Both the position numbers and the translations under genes were made by a program. From Bacteroidota bacterium (GTDB lineage Bacteria; Bacteroidota; Bacteroidia; Sphingobacteriales; Sphingobacteriaceae), in the NCBI GenBank assembly GCA_013285685.1, contig JABDHD010000019.1, positions 1 through 47,491 of the forward strand: a stretch of 47,491 nt of DNA, read 5' to 3'. The notes below the pieces were generated by a model. It did no database searches. It worked only from the letters and a program-made list of their open reading frames with translations, and was not told the origin of the DNA. Below, piece after piece: positions 41,305 through 47,491 of the stretch (position 1 is the stretch's first letter; each line of letters begins with the position of its first letter).

Positions 41305-42320
41305 TGCCGAATAAAATTACTACTCCGTCCGACTATCGATTAACATTAACCGAAATAGTAGAAGCTGTAAATAAAGCAAGGTACGAAAGTTTCAAAGCAG
41401 TAAATAAGCACTTGGTCGACCTTTATTACGAGATCGGGAAAATAATAACCGAAAAGGAGCAAAACGGCCACTGGGGGGATAGGATAGTGGAAAAATTAGC
41501 GAAAGACCTGCAAACCGAGTTTGCTGGTGTTCGTGGTTTTTCGGCGCGTAACATGTGGAATATGAAGAAATTCTATGAAAGGTATAACGGGAGCCCAAAA
41601 CTGCAGACACTGTCTGCAGAAATAACGTGGAGTGCTAATGTGCTGATTATGGAGTATTGTAAAACAAATGTCGAAAGTGAGTTTTACCTTCGCCAAAGCA
41701 TACAAAACGCATGGTCGGTACGCATGTTAGAGAAGAAGTTGAAACTTAATGAATATCAAAATATATTGAACAGTCAAACAAACTTTGAACAAGTATTAGC
41801 TCCCGGCGATACTGAAACCGCCATTATCGCTATAAAGGATAACTATAACCTTGATTTTTTAGAACTTACGGAAAAACATAAAGAAAGGCAGTTGGAGGAT
41901 GGTATTGTAAATAATATCGTTAGATTTTTGAATGAAATGGGCGGCATGTTCGCTTTTTTAGGTAGACAAATTAAACTCGAACTCAATGGAAAAGAATATT
42001 TTATTGATTTGTTGTTTTATCACCGGATACTAAGATGTTTGATAGTTGTTGAGCTTAAAACTGTCGAATTTGAACCCGAACATATGGGGAAAATGCAATT
42101 TTATTTAACTATGGCAGATGAGCAATTGCGACGAGAAGAAGAAAAGGCGTCCATCGGGATCATTATTTGCCGATACAAAGACCGTACCTTAGTTGAATAC
42201 ACCCTCCGTGATGTAAGCCGTCCGATTGGCGTAGCCACTTATACTTACAATGAACTTCCTATCGGTTTAGCAAAATACTTGCCCAGTGAAGCCGACTTTG
42301 ATACCAATTTTGACATATGA
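41304..42320 (+). CDS. DUF1016/YhcG-type PDDEXK nuclease
   Basis: The 338-residue protein has the DUF1016 N-terminal domain (AVNKHLVDLYYEIGKIITEK, GFSARNMWNMKKFYERY) and then the YhcG nuclease domain. The catalytic motif shows as FIDLLFYH, 8 bases-of-codons later VVELK, giving the D...ExK triad, followed by GKMQFYLTMADEQL. Related proteins are endonucleases often found near restriction and toxin-antitoxin genes or as lone mobile cargo. It sits in a glycosyltransferase operon and is flanked by a duplicated 114-bp segment, so it is an insertion there. Confidence 0.88.
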   Translation: MPNKITTPSDYRLTLTEIVEAVNKARYESFKAVNKHLVDLYYEIGKIITEKEQNGHWGDRIVEKLAKDLQTEFAGVRGFSARNMWNMKKFYERYNGSPKLQTLSAEITWSANVLIMEYCKTNVESEFYLRQSIQNAWSVRMLEKKLKLNEYQNILNSQTNFEQVLAPGDTETAIIAIKDNYNLDFLELTEKHKERQLEDGIVNNIVRFLNEMGGMFAFLGRQIKLELNGKEYFIDLLFYHRILRCLIVVELKTVEFEPEHMGKMQFYLTMADEQLRREEEKASIGIIICRYKDRTLVEYTLRDVSRPIGVATYTYNELPIGLAKYLPSEADFDTNFDI

Positions 42321-42437
42321 ATTTTAGCAAACTATACCTGATATATGGGTCCTTCCGATTCCGAGCTATAAATAAATACCTTAGTCTCCCGGCATTTTCG
42401 CCCCCTTTAGAGCTAATGAGGCCGGTAAGTATTACAA

Positions 42438-43505
42438 ATGGTAAAAATATTAGCGCTTCGCGAACAGTTTGATCACATGAGCGCCGTTAGCGGTTACGAT
42501 GCACTATACCATCATTTTCCGGCTGATTTTGCGATTGATTCAGTATTCGGCAATTTCAAAAAAATTTATCCCCGCGGCATTGGGCGGATGCTCGCAACAG
42601 CTTCTAAATTTATCGGCGCATCTGGTTTCTATAATGCGCAATCTTTTGCAGCGGAGTCAAAGTTGCTAACCCGGTCGCTGACAAAACAATACGATATAAT
42701 TCACTACGCTTACGGCGAGCCATATTTTGGGCTGGGCGGCGCATTTAAAAAAAGCAAAAAACCAGCAATAGTAATTACCAATCATCAGCCGGTATCGTGG
42801 TGGCAGGCGCACGAATACTTATTTAAAAAATATAACAAAGCAAATAGGGTTATCGCGCTTACCGAATATGATAATGCGTATTTTAATACGCACATGCAGG
42901 GTAAATCCATTTGTATCCCGCATGGTGTCGATACGAATTTTTACAAACCAATATCGCCCGGTGAACAGCCGGCTGACAGGCCCTTTAAGATAATGTTTAC
43001 AGGTCGTTATTTACGGGATATGGCCACTTTGGCCAAAGTGGTCAAAAAGCTTTCGGCAACATCCATGGCCTTCCATTTCGATGTGGTTTACCTGGAAAAA
43101 AAAGATGTACATCAGTCGTACCTTATTGAAATAATGTCGCTGCCAAATGTTAAATGGCACGCGGATATTTCCGAAAATGAATTATTGCACCTTTATCAGC
43201 AGGCCGATTGCTGCCTGCTCCCACTGGAGGATTGCACTGCCAATAATGCGATTTTAGAAGCAATGGCATGTGGCCTGCCTATTGTTTCGACAGATTTGCC
43301 CGCCATAAAAACATATCTTGACGGTTCCATGGCCATACTCGGACGCAAAGGAAATGCGGATGATCTTTGCGAAGCGCTGATCATGCTGTATAATGATGAA
43401 GTTAAAATGAACGCCATGGCCGTTAATTCCCGTAATAAAGCATTAAAATACTTTGACTGGAATATAATTGCCGGCCAAACGGGCGAATTATTCAGATCGT
43501 TGTGA
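42438..43505 (+). CDS. GT4-like glycosyltransferase
   Basis: The 355-residue GT-B protein begins MVKILALREQFDHMSAVSGY. It has YNKANRVIALTEYDNAYFNT, the middle loop IPHGVDTNFYKPI and the donor site CCLLPLEDCTANNAILEAMACGLPIVSTD with its E-x7-E-like pair. The first 114 bases occur also at 40819. In the absence of the nuclease cassette it would directly follow the GT2 gene at 39890. It overlaps the next gene by 4 bases (GTGA). Confidence 0.88.
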   Translation: MVKILALREQFDHMSAVSGYDALYHHFPADFAIDSVFGNFKKIYPRGIGRMLATASKFIGASGFYNAQSFAAESKLLTRSLTKQYDIIHYAYGEPYFGLGGAFKKSKKPAIVITNHQPVSWWQAHEYLFKKYNKANRVIALTEYDNAYFNTHMQGKSICIPHGVDTNFYKPISPGEQPADRPFKIMFTGRYLRDMATLAKVVKKLSATSMAFHFDVVYLEKKDVHQSYLIEIMSLPNVKWHADISENELLHLYQQADCCLLPLEDCTANNAILEAMACGLPIVSTDLPAIKTYLDGSMAILGRKGNADDLCEALIMLYNDEVKMNAMAVNSRNKALKYFDWNIIAGQTGELFRSL

Positions 43506-44377
43506 TCAAAAAAAACTTAATCCTTACAATTCTTCATAAATATAATTACCCGGTTGTTGAGCCATTTATTAAGTCGTTAAAACAAACCGGGTACCAGGAT
43601 GACCTGGTAATTTTTATATCGGAGGCTACTTCTAAAACCACTAAAAAAATATTAAAAAAGCAGGGCGCGATATTAGTTGAGTTTAAAAACAGCTATCCTT
43701 TTATCAACGGCTACAATGGTGTATTTGAGGATATTGCACCTTCAATAACTTTAAACAATTACCGCTTTCTTTTCTATCTGAAATATATTACTGAAAATGC
43801 CGGCCAATATGAAAATATCATGTTAACCGACATCCGGGATGTGGTATTTCAGAAAAATATTTTTGATGGTATTGAAGATAATAAGATTTATTTTTTTTTG
43901 GAGGATGCTTCAGAGGTATTCAGATCATCGGCGATGAATTATGATTGGTGTTTATATGCAAACGGACATGAGATAACTGAAAAAATAATCGACAAAAATG
44001 TGAGTTGCGCCGGGATAGTTATCGGCGGTTACAAACCTATTATGGATTATTTGATCTATATGCAATCGCGGTTTAAATTCCGGCCCGATCTGCGCTGGGG
44101 CCTTGATCAGGGTGTTCACAACGAATACGTTTACACGGTAGTAAACAACGACGCCATAATTGTTCCCAATACCTTTCCTTTATTGTTAACGCTTGGCGCC
44201 TGCAGGAATTTTAAACAAGGCCCTGACGGAAATTTAACAAATGAGCGAAACGAAGCCTATTGGGTCGTACATCAGTATGACAGGTTTGGCGACCTGATAG
44301 TTTATTTTAAAAAGAAATATATTGGCAACAGGTTTGTACAGCGCTTTAAAAAGGCGCTTTTTACAATTTTACCCTAA
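43502..44377 (+). CDS. unassigned glycosyltransferase-like protein (GTG start)
   Basis: The 291-residue product starts at GTG 43502 inside the previous stop. It lacks the standard GT2 or GT4 motifs but has a GT-A-like look: VIFISEATSKTT, FLKYITENAGQYENIMLTDIRDVVF (a DxRD acid pair that could bind metal-nucleotide), LRWGLDQGVHNEYVY and VPNTFPLLLTLGA. Context in a run of glycosyltransferase genes supports a transferase role. I cannot name the family. Confidence 0.6.
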   Translation: MIKKNLILTILHKYNYPVVEPFIKSLKQTGYQDDLVIFISEATSKTTKKILKKQGAILVEFKNSYPFINGYNGVFEDIAPSITLNNYRFLFYLKYITENAGQYENIMLTDIRDVVFQKNIFDGIEDNKIYFFLEDASEVFRSSAMNYDWCLYANGHEITEKIIDKNVSCAGIVIGGYKPIMDYLIYMQSRFKFRPDLRWGLDQGVHNEYVYTVVNNDAIIVPNTFPLLLTLGACRNFKQGPDGNLTNERNEAYWVVHQYDRFGDLIVYFKKKYIGNRFVQRFKKALFTILP

Positions 44378-45502
44378 TTGACCGCTTTCCGGTTTTTTAT
44401 AAAAAGAATTTTAATTGCCTTTTTAAAGCTATCACCCGGCTATCGAAGATCAGCCAATTTACCTGCGGGTCAAATCAGTTTTGAAAAGTTATCGGCGAAT
44501 CACCGCGTTTTATATCAGCACGATATAGTTTGGGCAGACCGAACATTGCCGGTTACGATAGGGAAAAGTCATAAAAAATTTACAGCTGCCCGCTTTACGC
44601 CGCTTTATAAAACATTTGTGATCACAGCAAAAAACTGGCGCGTATGGGGAAACCAGGGCGCCGTTATTACAAACGATAGCTACTTGTTTGCGGATGTATC
44701 AAGGGAGTTTGATAATAAAACGCATTCTATTTTTAACCAGTTTAAATTGATCAAGCCTGTTTATACAAAAGGCGCCGTTGCTGTATTATCCGCGTCGGGC
44801 AGTTTCGTCTATTATCACTGGATGTTCGATATTTTACCGCGCATTTTTTTTTTAAAGCAAAGCGGGCTTTTTAACCAAATCGATAAATTCATAATAAACT
44901 GTATACCTAACCGGTTCCAGGCTGAAACGCTGGGCAAAGCCGGCATCCCGTTAACACAGGTAATCCGGCCAGCCGATCATTGGAACTTTCACGTTGAAGC
45001 GGAAGAGTTAATCGTTCCTTCGCTTGTCTCCCCCGAAAATTGCCCCTCTTTAGAAGCTTGCCAGTACCTGAGAGGGTTGTTTGCTGATGATATTGGAACT
45101 AACGCCGGGCCCACTAACTTGTATATACAAAGGACTGAAGGAAGGAGCGTTATAAATGAATCGGCGCTATTGGCTTTTTTAGCCCCATTGAGCTTTCAGA
45201 TAATTAACCCCGAAAAATTATCTGTGGCTGAACAGGCTTCCATTTTTTCGGCTGCCGGTATGGTTATAGGTCCGCATGGCGCCGGATTAACCAACATTGT
45301 ATTTTGCCCGCCCGGGGCGGTGATTATTGACTTGTTTTCGCCCGATTGGGTAAATCCATGTTATTGGATCGTGTCGCAACATATGAAATTAAAATACGGA
45401 TACCTGGTTGGCGATGAAGTAAAACAAAAAAGAAAAGGTAAAGGCGCAGACATAATGGTGAATATAGATAAGCTAAAAGCACTGTTGTTGAAATTGGCTT
45501 AA
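44378..45502 (+). CDS. GT61-family glycosyltransferase (TTG start)
   Basis: The frame starts at TTG 44378 immediately after the previous stop; no ATG is close. The 374-residue protein has the GT61 (DUF563) features: YYHWMFDILPRIFFLKQSG, TNLYIQRTEG, SVAEQASIFSAAGMVIGPHG followed by AGLTNIVFCPPGAVIIDLFS. It transfers a sugar, often a pentose or hexose, to a glycan. It is followed without a gap by a GT2 gene. Confidence 0.85.
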   Translation: MTAFRFFIKRILIAFLKLSPGYRRSANLPAGQISFEKLSANHRVLYQHDIVWADRTLPVTIGKSHKKFTAARFTPLYKTFVITAKNWRVWGNQGAVITNDSYLFADVSREFDNKTHSIFNQFKLIKPVYTKGAVAVLSASGSFVYYHWMFDILPRIFFLKQSGLFNQIDKFIINCIPNRFQAETLGKAGIPLTQVIRPADHWNFHVEAEELIVPSLVSPENCPSLEACQYLRGLFADDIGTNAGPTNLYIQRTEGRSVINESALLAFLAPLSFQIINPEKLSVAEQASIFSAAGMVIGPHGAGLTNIVFCPPGAVIIDLFSPDWVNPCYWIVSQHMKLKYGYLVGDEVKQKRKGKGADIMVNIDKLKALLLKLA

Positions 45503-46459
45503 ATGAAAGATAAAAACTATAGAGCGACTATATACGGCGAGCTATCATCGATATTATCCGATCATAAAAATAATTTTATTTCAAAAAAGGTGGACCTGCC
45601 TTTAAAGCCGGTTTTGTATCTGAACGATGGATTGCTAAATCAACTTCCCAAAAGGGACGGCAAAACCGGCTGGCCCTGGACTGTTGAGGTCGAGCGTTCG
45701 TTGTACGAGGCAACCCGGCATTGGCCAAAGCTCACGGTTGTTATACCGGCATACAACCAGGGGGAGTTTATTGAAGAAGCCATTCGCTCGGTACTGATGC
45801 AGAACTATCCCAACCTTGAATTGATAGTAATGGATGGCGGGAGTACGGATAATAGCCGGGCCATACTCGAACAGTATTCGCCATGGATAAGTTATTGGCA
45901 GAGTGAAAAAGATAAGGGCCAGGGTCAGGCCATCAATATGGGTTTCAGCATAGCAAGCGGCGATTATTATGGCTGGTTGAATAGTGATGATTTTTATAAC
46001 GAGAAAGCCTTTTTTGTGCTTGCATCCGAAATCATTAAGTCGAAAAAGGCGTTTTATTATGGTGACTCTTTTACGGTTAACCGGGACAGGTCTGACAATG
46101 TGCTTTGGAAAGGTTATTTGGTAAGGGATATTTTTTTAAGGTTCGGCGGCTTAATCGCTTCCCATTCGGCTTTTTGGAAAAGTTCTGTTCATCAGCCCGT
46201 TTGGGAAAAGATGAATTGCAACGTTGATGGTGAACTGTGGATACGGCTTGTTAAAGGGCTGACAAAAAAACATATAAAATTCCCGATCGGCTCGGTACGA
46301 TATTACGATAACACAAAATCAGCGCACCCAAACTGGACGGCGAAGTGGAAAGAAGACGACATTAATATTGAACGTGTTCATGGCAGCCCACCCGGGCCCC
46401 GGTCGGCATTAGCGTACTATTTCAGATTTGTGCAAAAGCTGTATAAAAAATACCTGTAA
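45503..46459 (+). CDS. GT2-family glycosyltransferase
   Basis: ATG 45503 directly follows the GT61 stop. The 318-residue protein has about 70 extra N-terminal residues before the GT-A domain, which shows LTVVIPAYNQGEFIEEAIRS, VMDGGSTDNSRAIL and GWLNSDDFYN. The C-terminal HSAFWKSSVHQPVWEKMNCN with ELWIRLVKG resembles the gene at 38209. Role in chain extension is inferred from the operon. Confidence 0.9.
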   Translation: MKDKNYRATIYGELSSILSDHKNNFISKKVDLPLKPVLYLNDGLLNQLPKRDGKTGWPWTVEVERSLYEATRHWPKLTVVIPAYNQGEFIEEAIRSVLMQNYPNLELIVMDGGSTDNSRAILEQYSPWISYWQSEKDKGQGQAINMGFSIASGDYYGWLNSDDFYNEKAFFVLASEIIKSKKAFYYGDSFTVNRDRSDNVLWKGYLVRDIFLRFGGLIASHSAFWKSSVHQPVWEKMNCNVDGELWIRLVKGLTKKHIKFPIGSVRYYDNTKSAHPNWTAKWKEDDINIERVHGSPPGPRSALAYYFRFVQKLYKKYL

Positions 46460-46477
46460 AAATACTGTTTCGCATTA

Positions 46478-47485
46478 ATGGTTGCAGATCAGCCTGAAAG
46501 TTCAGCTTCCCCCCTTGTATCGGTAATAATTCCTTTATACAATGCCGGGAACTATCTTTCTGCATGTATAAATTCAGTACTCGCACAGACCTGGCCGAAC
46601 ATTGAAATAATAATCGTCGACGACGGCTCCACGGATAATAGTTTTTCAGTAGCTAAAACATTTGAAAGCGAAAAGGTTAAACTTTTAAAACAAATAAACC
46701 AGGGGGCAAGTGTTGCCCGTAATACCGGGTTAAAACAAGCAAAAGGAGCGTATGTGCAATTTTTGGATGCGGATGATATTTTGAGCGAAAACAAAATAGG
46801 GCAGCAAGTAACCTTATTAGAGAAAAATTACGGGTGCATTGCCGTATGCAATACGGTTCATTTTGAGGATGGTACAAACCCCTTTCAATGCGAACCCATA
46901 ACGGAGTGGTACAATGATGGTCATTTTGAACCGGTCGATTTCCTGATTAAACTTTATGGAGGACCTGTTATTGGCCAGGAATTTGGCGGAATGATACAGC
47001 CCAACGCATGGCTAACACCGCGTGGGGTGATTGATAAAGCAGGTTTTTGGAACGAGATGCGCAGCCCGGATGACGATGGAGAGTTTTTTTGTCGCGCCAT
47101 ATTAGCCTCCAATGGCGTTTGTTATGCTGCGGGCGCTGTTAATTATTACCGTAAGTTTACCGCGGGAGAGAGTTTAAGCGGACAAAGAAACCTTGAGGCC
47201 TGCAAAAGCATTTTGGCCATAACTGATTTGAAGGCCGCACATTTGCTTGGCAGTAATAGCGAAAATGTTGTAAAAACGGTATTAAGCCGTTTATATTGGG
47301 AAAATGCATACGGTTTTTATCCGGCTTTTAAATCGCTTTCAAAAGAAGCGGAAAATAAAGCTAAAGACCTGGCGCCTCATTTTAAGTTTCAGCCTTATAG
47401 AACCGGCGTAAAACATTTTATTTCGAAAGCTTTGAGTTGGAAAGCGGTAAAATATATTCAATTTTTAATTAATGAAGTTAATTAG
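46478..47485 (+). CDS. GT2-family glycosyltransferase, last gene in the window
   Basis: The 335-residue protein has VSVIIPLYNAGNYLSACINS, IIVDDGSTDNSFSVA and VQFLDADDILSENK (DXD), a standard GT2 N-terminal domain. The C-terminal part (PNAWLTPRGVIDKAGFWNEM, DDDGEFFCRAILAS) is the acceptor-side region. It is 18 bases after the previous gene, and the cluster probably continues beyond the window edge. Confidence 0.92.
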   Translation: MVADQPESSASPLVSVIIPLYNAGNYLSACINSVLAQTWPNIEIIIVDDGSTDNSFSVAKTFESEKVKLLKQINQGASVARNTGLKQAKGAYVQFLDADDILSENKIGQQVTLLEKNYGCIAVCNTVHFEDGTNPFQCEPITEWYNDGHFEPVDFLIKLYGGPVIGQEFGGMIQPNAWLTPRGVIDKAGFWNEMRSPDDDGEFFCRAILASNGVCYAAGAVNYYRKFTAGESLSGQRNLEACKSILAITDLKAAHLLGSNSENVVKTVLSRLYWENAYGFYPAFKSLSKEAENKAKDLAPHFKFQPYRTGVKHFISKALSWKAVKYIQFLINEVN

Positions 47486-47491
47486 TTTAAC

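Noticed and set aside
30715..47485. The polysaccharide operon as a Wzx/Wzy-type cluster
   Set aside because: No flippase or polymerase gene is visible, while Wzm and Wzt are clear, so ABC-dependent export is the better reading within this window.

Overview
The window looks like chromosomal DNA of a Bacteroidota member, most likely a Mucilaginibacter/Pedobacter-type Sphingobacteriaceae. The reasons are a TonB-dependent receptor with an N-terminal carboxypeptidase-regulatory-like domain, families typical of the phylum (DUF4199, DUF2752, a lone NarX-like kinase with a multi-helix membrane partner), weak or absent Shine-Dalgarno sequences, several TTG/GTG starts, and TTTG...TAnnTTTG-type promoter spacing. 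The genus is inferred from style, not from a search.

Layout. (1) 1-7.8 kb: a metal-flavoured block with a partial ZIP-like membrane protein, a Fur-family repressor, a TonB receptor, a small His/Cys-rich exported protein, a cytochrome b561-like membrane protein with an outer-membrane beta-barrel protein, and a divergent OmpR-type two-component system. (2) 7.9-13.8 kb: small membrane proteins, a Tat-exported calcineurin-like phosphoesterase, then a minus-strand run of two paralogous lipoproteins, a multi-helix membrane protein, a histidine kinase and a NarL-type regulator. (3) 14-15.7 kb: a heme-oxygenase-like diiron-type enzyme followed by an acyltransferase-like protein related to FeeM/LuxI-type synthases, plus a possible tiny third ORF and a terminator. 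(4) 15.8-20.4 kb: housekeeping and regulatory genes (FadR-type GntR regulator, metallo-beta-lactamase hydrolase, YceH-type protein, hypoxanthine phosphoribosyltransferase, cyclase-family hydrolase). (5) 20.4-25 kb: a repeat-rich, low-gene region with a RecA/RepA-like ATPase, REP-like palindromic repeats, two secreted proteins and a decayed duplicate of the 3' end of mfd. (6) 25-30.3 kb: mfd and small membrane proteins, one of which is split by a 202-bp MITE with exact terminal inverted repeats and a 10-bp target duplication. (7) 30.7-47.5 kb: a surface-polysaccharide cluster, all on the plus strand, with asparagine synthetase-like AsnB, the Wzm/Wzt ABC exporter, two FkbM methyltransferases, and nine glycosyltransferases (GT2, GT4, GT61 and one unassigned).

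How the genes work together. In the last block the glycosyltransferases would assemble a glycan on a lipid carrier, AsnB and the FkbM enzymes would decorate it, and Wzm/Wzt would export it; the C-terminal domain on Wzt suggests recognition of a modified chain end. Two 'foreign' segments sit inside this operon: AlbA/HATPase remnants (33.6-34.5 kb) and a DUF1016 nuclease cassette (40.8-42.4 kb). The nuclease cassette is flanked by a 114-bp direct repeat of the 5' end of the next glycosyltransferase gene, so excision would restore a continuous operon.

Most interesting: the MITE-split DUF2905 gene, the DUF1016 cassette with its duplicated gene start, the duplicated mfd end, the paralogous lipoproteins with an internal repeat and a shared CPNSCN tail next to a membrane protein-kinase-regulator module, the HDO-acyltransferase pair, and two adjacent GT2 genes separated only by an in-frame stop with no normal start codon for the second.
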